Shown here in pieces: positions 43,241 through 53,201 of a stretch of DNA of 64,000 nucleotides. Position 1 is the stretch's first letter, and each line of letters starts with the position of its first letter. This stretch comes from Euclidia mi (Eukaryota; Arthropoda; Insecta; Lepidoptera; Erebidae): NCBI GenBank assembly GCA_944739405.2, contig OX123186.2:13724995-13788994 (forward strand), given 5' to 3'. Below the pieces are notes generated by a model, which ran no database searches, had not been told where the DNA came from, and saw nothing but the letters and a program-made list of their open reading frames with translations. The position numbers were made by a program, and so were the translations under genes.

Positions 43241-46200
43241 TAACACAACCCAGCGATGACCCATCAGCAAGTTCTGATAACATTATTGATAATACTGATA
43301 CATGTCGAATTGATATCCCCGAATATAATATGAATGTTGATGAGCGTGATTATTTATCAAAGACAATTTATTGTGAGAAATGTAAAATTTATATCCTCGA
43401 ACATAAATACAGACATCATAAGAGAACGAATATCCACAAATCGAATTGTTTAATAAAGTCAAGGTTTAATTAAAAATATTGATATTATTGCTACAGCATT
43501 CAAAAACAGAATTATGACTTATCGTTTAAATCCATCATATTCAGAAAACGAGTACCTTACGCCTGAGATGTTCTTAAATGACAAACGAAAAGATATCTTT
43601 AAAATTATTAAGTTTTCCTTATTAAGAAATACATGCATTAAAGTTAACTTTGAGCTTTTTGCTTATTTTTTACTACCTAAATTAAATGAGCAGCAACTCA
43701 AATCATTTAATACGAAATATGAATTTATATACCATAGTACTGATTTTAATGAGATATATTTAAATTTAATAGAGACATTTAAAAGAAAATTTACCGAATT
43801 TGAGCATTGTGAGTCTGGTTGGTCATTTGTTTCTATAAATCATTTAGAGATAAATATAAATAAGTATTCCCCTATGCGGGGTGGTACTTATTTGGAATTA
43901 CCCAAGGCTATTAAAAATACAAAGAGTTGTTTGAATATACAAAATAATGATGAATACTGTTTTTTATGGAGCATAGTTGCTGCATTATTTCCAGCCAAAA
44001 ATAATGTGTGCAGGACGAACTCCTATCCACATTTTAGTTCAATATTTAATTTACAAGGTATTTCATTTCCTCCTTCTCCAAGAGATATTAAACTTTTTGA
44101 AAAAAATAATTCTGAGATAAGTATTAATATATATGGATTGGATGAACGTGATAAAGTAACAGGTCCTCTTTATATTACGAGTGATAAAAAAGATAAACAC
44201 ATTAACTTGTTATATTTTGAAAATAAAAATACAGGTCATTATTGTTTGATAAAAAACCTTTTGCGGCTAGTACGACGACAAGTGTCATGCCATAAAGGTA
44301 CAATGTACTTATGTGAAACATGTTTACAATTTTTTACTTCCAAAACAAAGTATCATTCCCACAATTGCTCTAAAATTTTAACTATACTACCTGACAAAAA
44401 CAGTATTTTACAGTTTAAAAATTATGAACGAAAGCAAAAAATTAATTTTGTTATATATGCTGACTTTGAAAGTATATTATTGAACTATAAAGAGGAAGAG
44501 AATAATAAAAATACAGTTAAAAATAAATTACATGAACCATCTTGTTTTGCATTTTATGTGTGTTGCTCACATGATAGCAGATTGAATAAATTTGTAACAT
44601 ACAGAGGATCTGACTGTGTGGAAGTATTCATTAAAAGATTGATAGAAGAGGCAAAGTTAATTCATAATATTTTAATAACAAAAAAACCCATGAAACCTCT
44701 CACGACCGAGCAAATTGATTGTTATTTAAAAGCAACTTTATGTCATATATGTAATGATTTATTATTTGACGATAAAGTTTGTGATCATGACCACATTACA
44801 GGCGAGTATAGAGGTGCAGCACATTCGCATTGTAATTTAATGTATAGAGTGTGTCCATTTATACCTATTATATTCCATAATTTGGCTGGGTATGACTCTC
44901 ATATATTCATAACAGAATTATCTAAATATGATGGTGAAATAAAAATAATTAAAAGAAATTAAAGAAAAATATTTAACCATAACTAAAATAATAAATACAG
45001 GAAAAGGAAACAAACCAATTCAAATTAAATTTATAGATTCATTTCAATTTCTAAATTCAAGTCTTGATAATCTGAGTAAAAGTTTAACAGAAAGTGATTT
45101 TATTCATCTATCATCGTATTTCCCAGATAAAAAGCAATTCAATTTATTACAAAAGAAAGGTATTTATCCTTATGAATATATTTGTTCATGGCAGAAATAC
45201 GAAGAAAAACAACTTCCTGCAAAGGATGATTTTTATAACACTTTACAGTTGAAACATATATCTGATGATGATTATCAACATGCTCAAACAGTGTGGAAAT
45301 ACTTTAACATAAATTCTCTTGGTGAATATACTGACTTATATTTAAAGTGTGATGTTCTATCATTATGTGATGTATTTGAAAATTTCAGAAAAATTTGTTT
45401 GTTGCATTATAAACTCGATCCTGCGTATTACGTAACATCACCTGGATTGAGTTGGGATGCTATGCTTCTTTACACTGGTGTTCGCTTAGAATTAATTAAT
45501 GATTTAGAAATGTATAATATGTTGGAAAAAGGTATCCGTGGAGGGTTGGCTCAATGCTCTCACCGATACGCCAAAGCTAATAACATTTATTTACCTCATT
45601 TCGATAATTCCAAACCATCCTCATATTTAATGTATTTAGACTGTAATAATCTATATGGATATGCAATGACACGAAAATTACCAATTTCAGAATTTAAATT
45701 CATGTCACATTACGAAATAAATAATTTCAATTTATTTGATATTTCAGATAACGCTGATTATGGCTATATTTTAGAAGTAGATATAGAGTATCCAGATCAT
45801 TTACATAATTCACATAGTGATTTGCCTTTTGCTCCTGAGAAATTCATACCTATTGGAGGGAAAACACAAAAATTAATTGCAAATTTGTATGATAAATATA
45901 ACTACATCATTCATTATGTTCATTTAAAAGAATGTCTTAAAAATGGTCTAATTTTAAGAAAAATTCATAGAATACTTTGTTTTAGACAAGAAAGTTTTTT
46001 GAAAAGGTATATAGATTTGAATACTACGCTACGACAGGCTGCTTCAACATTCTTTGAAAGAGACTTCTTTAAACTTTTAAATAACTCAATATTTGGTAAA
46101 ACAATTGAAAATAAACGTAAACATGTCGATGTTAAATTGATAACCAAATGGAGTGATCATTTGAATAAAACGAATAAAGTAATAGGTGCTGAAAAAATAA

Positions 46201-46874
46201 TTACAAAGCCTAATTTAAAAAATATTACTGTATTCAACGAAAACTTTTTAGCCGTACAGCTGAACCCAGAGAAACTTATTTTAGATAGACCAATATATAT
46301 TGGATTTGCGGTGTTAGAATACTCCAAGCAACATGTGTACAATTTTCATTATAATATCATTAAGAGTAAATATGGTGATAAAGTTAAATTATGCTATACT
46401 GATACAGACAGTTTATTGTATCTAATACATACTGAAAATTTTTATAAAGATATGCGTGATAATATTTCACATTATGATACAAGTAATTTTGAAACTAATA
46501 ATCCTTATTGTATACCAAAAGTAAATGAAAGAGTACCTGGATTATTTAAAGACGAATTAGGAGGAGATCCAATCAGTGAATTTATAGGGTTAAGAGCAAA
46601 GCTGTATTGTATTAAATCGTTAAACACACAAATAAATAAAGCTAAAGGCGTATCAAAACCTATTTCTAAGCGTTTAACATTGTATAACTATAAAGATGTT
46701 TTATTTAAAAACCTAACACTAAAGTGTAAAATGAATATGATAAAATCAATGAAACATGTACTGTTCTCTCAAGAAGTAAATAAAGTAGTCTTAAATAGAA
46801 TAGATGATAAGAGGTATACACTGAGAAATCAAATTGACACTGTGCCTTGGGGTCATTCCAGCCACATTTGTTAA
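43241..46874 (+). pseudogene. polB: Protein-primed family B DNA polymerase, two frameshifts
   Basis: Replicates the element from terminal-protein primers. The N-terminal piece (43241-43473) has a zinc-finger-like CEKC..H..HHKRTNIHK motif. After a 1-nt frame change near 43460 the main frame runs to 44962 (exonuclease I YADFES, exonuclease II FHNLAGYDSH). A one-base length change in the A4 run at 44951-44954 shifts the frame, and coding continues to 46874 with the exonuclease III region (YLKCDVLSL), motif A (MYLDCNNLYGYAM), motif B (KLLNNSIFGKTIENK) and motif C (YTDTDS), ending DDKRYTLRNQ...GH. About 1,210 codons, usual length. The start is uncertain: a tttgttttcag acceptor precedes 43241 and is in phase with a donor at 42858 in the upstream gene. 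Confidence 0.9.
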
Positions 46875-47290
46875 CAGCTGACTTATTTTGTATAAAAAAT
46901 ATGTTTAACATAAGTACTTAATTATAATTTTAATTCTAAGAATATTATGTATAGATTATGTACTACACACAAGACTAAAATATAAGATAAGTTGAATAAT
47001 TATGTGTTTTATTTTAATATATTGTAATGTTTATTCCAACACCTCTACTTATTATTATTATTGTACTCGTATTATTCTAATATCTGACTTGGAACTATCT
47101 GGTTATGTTTAATAAACAATGCATGGGATGCATGAAAATAGCCTCCTCGAGTGACACTACATACTTATAGCACTAGTAGGTACGTCCGGCGCGTCCTGGG
47201 CAGTCAGCTTCGGTATCAATGTTGTTGACTGGCTAATATTTTCACCACTATAATATTTATTCCTACATGAAACGTCGATCATGAAAAAGA
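46875..47290. other. Intergenic gap between polymerase and ATPase genes
   Basis: AT-rich with an AATAAA at about 47111 and a short GC-richer patch (gtccggcgcgtcctgggcagtcagc, about 47184-47208) that might be a promoter. A ten-codon ORF (47281-47313) overlaps the ATPase start. Confidence 0.5.
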
Positions 47291-48040
47291 ATGATTTCAG
47301 ATGCCCTAAATAGTATAAATACAGCTGCAAATGTTCTTGATATATTAGATTTAAATATGAAGTGGGTTAAGCATCCAGTATCCTTAGAAGTTAAAAATAT
47401 TGATGTGAAAAAAAATAAACTGCATCCGAAACATAGCGTACTTCTACCGAACAATATACGAACAATATGCGGTCCCTCGAATTGTGGAAAAACGAACGTC
47501 ATGATTAGCTTGTTAATACATCAAAATGGTTTAAAATTTCAAAATGTTTATTTGTATTCCAAAACAAGCCTACAACCAAAATATTGTTTTCTAAAACAAA
47601 TCTTAGCAAGAGTACCAAAAGTAAAACTGTTCACTTTTGAATTCGATGAGGACGTTATTCATCCTAATGACGCCTTACCAAATTCTATAATAATATTTGA
47701 TGATGTGGTTGGTGAAAAACAAATGAATATACGGAATTATTATACAATGGGAAGGCATAGAGGAATAGATTGTTTTTATTTGTCTCAGACTTATACAAAA
47801 GTACCGAAGCAGTTGCTACGTGACAATGTTAATTTTCTAGTTATTTTTAAACAGGATGATTTGAACTTGAAGCATATTTATGATGAACATGTTAGTTCTG
47901 ATATGGATTGGTCTAAGTTCAAAAATATTTGTTCTAAAATATGGCTGACACCGTACGATTTTTTGACTATTAATAAAGACTGTGAACTAAACAATGGCAG
48001 ATACAGACAATCATTTGACAACTATATAAATTTTGAATAA
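47291..48040 (+). CDS. FtsK/HerA-type genome-packaging ATPase (A32-like)
   Basis: Pumps genomic DNA into capsids. 249 residues with Walker A GPSNCGKT (residues 61-68), Walker B SIIIFDDVV (about 130-138) and a downstream GRHRGIDCFYLSQTYTKVP segment with the sensor/arginine region characteristic of the A32-like family. The ATG at 47291 is the first in frame. The stop is followed by AATAAA at about 48044. Frame intact and length normal for Polintons. Confidence 0.9.
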   Translation: MISDALNSINTAANVLDILDLNMKWVKHPVSLEVKNIDVKKNKLHPKHSVLLPNNIRTICGPSNCGKTNVMISLLIHQNGLKFQNVYLYSKTSLQPKYCFLKQILARVPKVKLFTFEFDEDVIHPNDALPNSIIIFDDVVGEKQMNIRNYYTMGRHRGIDCFYLSQTYTKVPKQLLRDNVNFLVIFKQDDLNLKHIYDEHVSSDMDWSKFKNICSKIWLTPYDFLTINKDCELNNGRYRQSFDNYINFE

Positions 48041-48121
48041 CTAATAAAAAGCATTTTTATGATCATGTCAGTTCTTTCAGAGACAGAAAATAATAAATCG
48101 GTTTTATATTTTGACTGAAGA

Positions 48122-48154
48122 TATAAATAAATACATTCGTTAAAAATGATCAGT
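48122..48154 (+). promoter_or_regulatory. TATA + TCAGT promoter of the DUF8207-like gene
   Basis: TATAAATA at 48122 and TCAGT at 48150; first T of TATA to the initiator A is 30 nt, the arthropod Pol II spacing. Confidence 0.6.
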
Positions 48155-48194
48155 GTTATCAATTCTCTGGTTGAATACAGTGTCGAGTAATAAT

Positions 48195-49106
48195 ATGGAG
48201 GAAAAAATTAAATTAGAATTAATTAAGTCTGTTGACTCAGTAAAAAATAAATTAAAACAGATGAAAAACCAGGAAAATGAAATGAATTTATCCCTCGATA
48301 AAATACTAAAACCTGTTTCGGAGCCTCTCCAAACATTAGTGAATTTAAAAAAGAAACCGCTGGATAATGAACTAATAAAAAATGAGACAAATTCAAAAGT
48401 ATTTGAATCAGATGAAAGTATTCAAAGTTGTTCTACTAAGTGTGATGATTTTTATGATGCCGATTTAAATATTGCAAGTGCATCTAACAGCAAAGAAAAA
48501 GGTAATAATTTAGAAATGTCATTAGAGGGTGAAGATGTCTACGGAATTTATGAGGGTCTAAATGTACCATTTGGAATAAGAACTGATAATAACCAATTAA
48601 TGATAGGTAACTCAAAAGTATCATTTTCAAAAATTGACAGTTTGGATGCAAATAATATATTAATGGTAAAAATTGACGACAAAACTTACAATTTAACTCC
48701 AGGCCTGAAAGAACTTTTGCTTCGAAAAAAACCTGATCTGACATCAATAACGAGCGAAGATAAAATTGTATATAAAAATATATTACTTCAAACAAATGCG
48801 CATAAGAGAGATTTTAATCCTAAGGGTCAAATGAGAGGTGATAAAGGAAATAAATATCGAGATATAATCAAACCCTTGTTTTCTAATATTTCGAATGATA
48901 AATATCATATCAAACATGGAGGTAGTTTGCCTAAACTCAAGAAATATAAAACCCAAACTGACTTGGTATATTGGGATGACCCTAATGAATTGGTTGAAAG
49001 GTTAAAATTGTTGATAGCTTCAAGAGATGCTGGTAATACGAATCACGATAATGAAATTTTATCAATAATTGAAGAATTGAAAGAAGCTCGAGTAATAAAG
49101 GAATAA
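48195..49106 (+). CDS. Conserved Polinton protein of unknown function (DUF8207-like)
   Basis: The first ATG is 48195; an open frame begins earlier only with GTG. A TATAAATA box (48122) and TCAGT initiator (48150-48154) precede it. The N-terminal third is Lys/Glu-rich and probably coiled-coil. The C-terminal half (YGIYEGLNVPFGIR, LTPGLKELLLRKKPD, YKNILLQTNAHKRDFNPKG, KLLIASRDAGNTNHDNEI) matches a domain I recall in many Polinton-derived proteins; the DUF number is from memory. Probably a virion or assembly protein (inference). AATAAA overlaps the stop. Confidence 0.75.
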   Translation: MEEKIKLELIKSVDSVKNKLKQMKNQENEMNLSLDKILKPVSEPLQTLVNLKKKPLDNELIKNETNSKVFESDESIQSCSTKCDDFYDADLNIASASNSKEKGNNLEMSLEGEDVYGIYEGLNVPFGIRTDNNQLMIGNSKVSFSKIDSLDANNILMVKIDDKTYNLTPGLKELLLRKKPDLTSITSEDKIVYKNILLQTNAHKRDFNPKGQMRGDKGNKYRDIIKPLFSNISNDKYHIKHGGSLPKLKKYKTQTDLVYWDDPNELVERLKLLIASRDAGNTNHDNEILSIIEELKEARVIKE

Positions 49107-49287
49107 ATAAATAGATGTGCTATATAGTTTTTATTTTAGTATTATACAGTCATTCATTATGATCATTGGCCAATTATTGTTAACGCAACGTGGATATTTT
49201 ACTTCCCGCATATCTGGTTGTTGAATTCTTAGTAGGTACTACTCGCTTCAGAGTTATACAAACTATAAGATAAATTCCGAACTTATT

Positions 49288-50214
49288 ATGAGCAAAGCCG
49301 ATATAGTCAATGAAATTCATAAAAATGCGAGGATACATTTTCCACGTAGAAAAGTTATTATGAAGGATATAGATGATTTATGGCAAGCAGATTTAATTGA
49401 TATGCAATCAGTTTCTAAGGAAAATAAAAGCTTTAGATTTATTCTTGCCGTTATTGATACGTTTTCTAAGTATGCTTGGACTTTTCCCTTGAAAAGTAAG
49501 AATAAAGACGACGTATATAATACATTTAAACTTTTGTTGGATAAAGGACGTATCCCGAATAATCTACAAACTGATAATGGAACAGAATTTTATAACAACA
49601 AATTTAATTCTCTCATGAAATCATATAATATTAATCATTATTCAACCTTCTCGACAAAGAAAGCTTCAATAGTTGAAAGATTTATCAGAACATTGAAATC
49701 TAAATTATACAAGGAATTTAGTTTACAGGGTAATTATAATTGGATAAATAAAACACTCAATAACGTTACATATAGATATAACCACACCAAACATCGAACA
49801 ATTGACGAAATTCCAGCAAAGGTTAGTGATATTAATAAAGCACTTGTATTAAAAAGATATCTTATGTTAGTAAAAAAAGTTAATACTAAGAGTAAGTTTA
49901 AAGTAGGGGATTATGTGCGAATCAGTAAGTACAAAGGTACATTCGAAAAAGGATACACTCCCAACTGGTCGACAGAAGTATTTAAAGTTAGAAAAATACA
50001 AAACACAACCCCTGTCACTTATTTAATTGAAGACACAATCAGAGGTCATCCCATTTTAGGAGCATTCTACGCTCAAGAACTTCAAAAGACAAAACATCCT
50101 AATGTATACTTAGTCGAAAAAGTTCTTAGAAGAAAAGGAAACGAGGTTTTAGTAAAATGGTTAGGTTTACCCTGCTCTGAAAACAGCTGGATTAATAAAT
50201 CGAATATATTGTAA
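49288..50214 (+). CDS. int: Retroviral-type integrase with C-terminal chromodomain
   Basis: Inserts the element DNA and makes the 6-bp duplication. The DDE core is complete: Asp35 in QADLIDM, Asp96 in QTDNGTEF and Glu130 in SIVERF. A chromodomain-like end (NVYLVEKVLRRKGNEVLVKW, WINKS) may guide target choice through histone contacts, as in other chromointegrases. 308 residues, ATG start, frame intact. A TATATAG box (49121) and ACAGTCA initiator lie about 140-165 nt upstream. Confidence 0.92.
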   Translation: MSKADIVNEIHKNARIHFPRRKVIMKDIDDLWQADLIDMQSVSKENKSFRFILAVIDTFSKYAWTFPLKSKNKDDVYNTFKLLLDKGRIPNNLQTDNGTEFYNNKFNSLMKSYNINHYSTFSTKKASIVERFIRTLKSKLYKEFSLQGNYNWINKTLNNVTYRYNHTKHRTIDEIPAKVSDINKALVLKRYLMLVKKVNTKSKFKVGDYVRISKYKGTFEKGYTPNWSTEVFKVRKIQNTTPVTYLIEDTIRGHPILGAFYAQELQKTKHPNVYLVEKVLRRKGNEVLVKWLGLPCSENSWINKSNIL

Positions 50215-50221
50215 TTAAACC

Positions 50222-50255
50222 TATATATTAAACATTATTTTCATGATCAATCAGT
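50222..50255 (+). promoter_or_regulatory. TATA + TCAGT promoter of the PLA2-domain gene
   Basis: TATATATTA at 50222, TCAGT at 50251; spacing 31 nt; the ATG follows 9 nt after the initiator A. Confidence 0.6.
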
Positions 50256-50261
50256 ATTATA

Positions 50262-51047
50262 ATGTGTTTAGGAGAGATTAGTCTTCTCAATTGGTTTATA
50301 AATAATTTACCATTTGAATTACATATACCAGGATATAATTATTGTGGACCTGGTACCAAATTAAAGAAAAGACTTTTACGTGGTGATAAGGGTATAAATA
50401 AATTAGACGAATATTGCAAAGAACACGATATTGCCTATCACAAATCTTCAAATTTGAAAGATAGACATAAAGCAGATTTAGTTTAAATGAAAATGGCAAG
50501 GAAACGCACGGTTGCTTCTGATGCGAGTGTAAGTGAAAAGATTGCAGCCCATGTAGTAAATAAAGCTATGTTGGCTAAAGTTAAAACTGGTGCTGGCTTA
50601 AAACATCATGATCGTAAAACAAAATATTTAAGAAAAATGAAGCTTGATTTGAAAAATAAATTTAAGAATGTGATTTCTAAAACAAAAAAACATATACAAA
50701 AATTAAAGCCAAAATGCAGGGAAAAAGCAATAGAATTAGCTATGGCTGCTACAAGAGAAATCATTGATGATTCGTCTATAAAACTTCCTCGTATTATTCC
50801 TTTACCAAAAACTGGTGGAGTACTGCCTTTAATTCCAATTTTTGCGGGATTATCGGCGACTGGAGCCTTAGCAGGTGGTGCGGCCGGTATTGCTAAAACT
50901 ATTAATGAATACAAGATGTTTAAAAAGCGTTTCGCTGAATTGAAGAGGCATAATGAGAAAATGGAAGCTCTTTGCATCGGAAGAGGATTACATCTTAAAC
51001 CTCATAAAAATGGACTAGGGATTTACGTATCGAAACAAAAAAACTAA
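50262..51047 (+). pseudogene. PLA2-domain/membrane-active core protein, split by one in-frame stop
   Basis: The first 74 codons hold a parvovirus-VP1-like phospholipase A2 domain: calcium loop YNYCGPGT and catalytic HD in CKEHDIAYH. A TAA at 50484-50486 then interrupts, and the same frame resumes at once (50487-51047) with a basic segment, a Gly/Ala-rich hydrophobic stretch (PLIPIFAGLSATGALAGGAAG) and a basic C-terminus (GRGLHLKPHKNGLG), like adenovirus mu/pVI-type virion proteins. In related elements both parts form one polypeptide (family recollection). By family it would act in virion core and membrane passage during entry. TATATATTA (50222) and TCAGT (50251-50255) form a promoter 9 nt before the ATG. 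Confidence 0.8.
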
Positions 51048-51049
51048 AG

Positions 51050-51418
51050 TATCGGCTACCCAATCGTCCTTTATCTAACTTAGACATTTTGAAATATGGA
51101 AATAGTATTCCCTATTTTCGAGGGGTCTTTATGCGAGATGAACTCCCAACACAACCTTTTAAAAAAGAATGTGGTGTCATTAATTTAGATACTTCCAAAA
51201 ATCTCGGTTCTCATTGGGTAGCCTATGTAAAATATAATGATTACATAGAATATTTTGATAGTTATGGTAATCTTAAACCCCCAAAAGAATTTATAAGATA
51301 CTTAGGTTCTAATATAAGCTATAATTATGACAATATACAACGTGATCACCCTTTTAATTGCGGGCATCTTTGCTTAAACTTTTTGAAGAATTTTTGGGAT
51401 GGGTGCAAGATAAAATAA
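51050..51418 (+). pseudogene. Adenovirus-type cysteine protease, start codon missing
   Basis: Virion maturation protease of the adenain/Ulp1 fold. His in GSHWVAYVK, acidic residue in YFDSYGN, and Cys in HPFNCGHLC are present in order. Conserved coding can be recognised from about 51050 (RLPNRPLSNLDI), and the frame is open back to 51008, but no in-frame ATG occurs before the one in FMRDELP at 51131, inside the conserved domain. Either the start codon has mutated or an unusual start is used. It overlaps the upstream gene by frame only. Confidence 0.8.
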
Positions 51419-51443
51419 ACAAGATACTTCAGCATTGTTCAGT
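51411..51443 (+). promoter_or_regulatory. TATA-like + TCAGT promoter of the penton/capsid cassette
   Basis: TAAAATA at 51411, TCAGT at 51439; spacing 30 nt; ATG at 51452. Would drive penton, 48-aa, capsid and 157-aa genes as one coupled transcript (inference). Confidence 0.55.
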
Positions 51444-51451
51444 ATGTAAGC

Positions 51452-51856
51452 ATGTCTATAACGGTAACTATCTCCGGAAATAAATCAGAATTGACTTCAT
51501 ACTTTCAACCACCTTTGAGTTTATCTGGTCAATATGAGTGTGGTTTACTATACTTTTCTGTATTAAACTCAGTACATCATTTTCGTGATAATATTCTACC
51601 TGTTATTAGAATTGAATGTGATTTAGTGTACGGTTCTTACTCCAACGGATTACCAGTTCATGTAATTCACGAATTTATAGCTAATACTGCTACAGGTAAT
51701 TGGTGCATAGAATCACCACAAAACGTTATTTATTTTCCTGTAAACAAAACATTAATTACATCTATATCTATTAAGATTGTTGATCAGTCCGGTCAGTGCA
51801 TTGACTTTGGAAAAGAACAAATTGAACTACGCCTTCATTTAAAAAAGACAAAATGA
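51452..51856 (+). CDS. Penton-like minor capsid protein (single jelly roll), apparently shortened
   Basis: 134 residues. The N-terminus (SITVTISGNKSELTSYFQPP) and C-terminal blocks (IRIECDLVYGSYSNG, NVIYFPVNKTLITSISIKIV) match the ends of Polinton penton proteins as I know them, but the middle strands seem to be missing between about residues 45 and 50, so an in-frame internal deletion is likely (inference). By family it occupies capsid five-fold vertices. TAAAATA (51411) and TCAGT (51439-51443) precede the ATG. Confidence 0.65.
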   Translation: MSITVTISGNKSELTSYFQPPLSLSGQYECGLLYFSVLNSVHHFRDNILPVIRIECDLVYGSYSNGLPVHVIHEFIANTATGNWCIESPQNVIYFPVNKTLITSISIKIVDQSGQCIDFGKEQIELRLHLKKTK

Positions 51857-51999
51857 TCTTGTATTATAAAAGCCCTGCAGTTAATATAAAACGCCTTACT
51901 TCTTCTAAAGCATTTAAGGTGCAAAGACGTAGCAATCAAGTGAAGAAATTGACGAAACCGAATAAAGATTTTCTTAAAGCCCTAGGATTCCAAATATGA
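51853..51999 (+). CDS. 48-aa basic protein, coupled by ATGA overlaps on both sides
   Basis: ATG at 51853 overlaps the penton TGA (ATGA), and its own TGA (51997-51999) overlaps the capsid-gene ATG at 51996 (ATGA). Basic composition, ending KPNKDFLKALGFQI, which resembles a conserved 'L-x-x-N-x-x-FLK-x-LG' terminal motif of small Polinton ORFs (recollection). Probably translated by termination-reinitiation. Function unknown. Confidence 0.65.
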   Translation: MILYYKSPAVNIKRLTSSKAFKVQRRSNQVKKLTKPNKDFLKALGFQI

Positions 52000-53201
52000 A
52001 TATACTACAGGTTGCTGAGTTACCACACTTTGATACTTCGATTGAAAGTTACGAAGTCCATTCTTACAATCCCTACAATAACAGTTTTAGAGAAAATGAT
52101 GAAATCAGAATTCCCGTACACCAACAAGACGTATATGTGCTGCCATCAGCCAGCTCAATTTACATCGAAGGTGAAGCAAAACTCATCGGAAAAGATGGGA
52201 ATCCGATCAAAAAACCTGTTACGTTCACTAATAATCCTGTTATGTTTTTGTTTCAAGACATCAGATACGAAATAAACGGAATTGAAATAGATCGTATGAA
52301 AAATTCTGGCATAACTTCAACAATAAAGTCATATATTTCATTAAACGAAGCAGAAAATAAAGTAGCTGCATTATGGGGTTGGAATTTGGCCGGATTTAAA
52401 AGCGATGGTCATTTTAGTGCAGTAATACCGTTAAATAAAATTTTCGGGTTTGCTGAGGATTATAATAAAATTATAATTAATTGTAAACATGAACTAATAA
52501 TGAATAGAAGCAATTCAAATTTAAACAGTGTCATACTTAGTGATGATATTACTCATTTTAAAATAGATATTCAAAGAGTGCAATGGAGGGTGCCACATAT
52601 AAAAGTCTCAGATCGGGAACGACTAACACTATTGAAATATTTGGAAAAAGATAAATCTACTCAAATGGCATTTAGAAATTGGGATTTGTATGAATATCCT
52701 ATACTCCCCAAATCTACAAAGCATTCTTGGTCAGTTAAAACGGCTTCACAGTTAGAAAAACCAAGATATGTAATTTTCTGCTTACAAACTAATAGAAAAA
52801 GTAATAAATCAAAAGACAGTTCCCTATTTGATCACTGTGACGTAACAAACGTAACGCTATTTTTGAATTCTCAATATTACCCCTACGAACCGTTAGGCTT
52901 AAAGTTTTCTGAAAATAAGTACAGTATATTATACGAAATGTATGTGAAATTTCGTCAGTCGTATTACAACAGCCTAGTCGATCCCTTACTTGATCTGGAA
53001 GATTTTAAGGAAAAAGCTCCACTTTTTATCATTGATTGCTCGAGGCAAAATGATTGTCTAAAAACGAGGCCGGTAGACGTAAGGCTGGAATTTGAATGTT
53101 CAACATTAATACCAGATAATACAACTGCATATTGTTTAATTATAAACGATCGACTTGTGGAATACAAACCGTTAAGTAATATTGTGCGCAGGCTGTCATG
53201 A
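51996..53201 (+). CDS. mcp: Major capsid protein (double jelly roll, hexon-like)
   Basis: 401 residues, frame intact. Blocks recognised from Polinton capsid proteins: VYVLPSASSIYIEG, FLFQDIRYEINGIEID near the N-terminus, then SQLEKPRYVIFCLQTNR, DHCDVTNVTLFLNSQYYPYE, APLFIIDCSRQN and TAYCLIINDRLVEYKPLS at the C-terminus. By family it forms the trimeric capsomers of an icosahedral shell. Start ATG overlaps the upstream stop; the stop overlaps the next ATG by 4 nt, so this is a tightly packed late cassette. Confidence 0.85.
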   Translation: MNILQVAELPHFDTSIESYEVHSYNPYNNSFRENDEIRIPVHQQDVYVLPSASSIYIEGEAKLIGKDGNPIKKPVTFTNNPVMFLFQDIRYEINGIEIDRMKNSGITSTIKSYISLNEAENKVAALWGWNLAGFKSDGHFSAVIPLNKIFGFAEDYNKIIINCKHELIMNRSNSNLNSVILSDDITHFKIDIQRVQWRVPHIKVSDRERLTLLKYLEKDKSTQMAFRNWDLYEYPILPKSTKHSWSVKTASQLEKPRYVIFCLQTNRKSNKSKDSSLFDHCDVTNVTLFLNSQYYPYEPLGLKFSENKYSILYEMYVKFRQSYYNSLVDPLLDLEDFKEKAPLFIIDCSRQNDCLKTRPVDVRLEFECSTLIPDNTTAYCLIINDRLVEYKPLSNIVRRLS

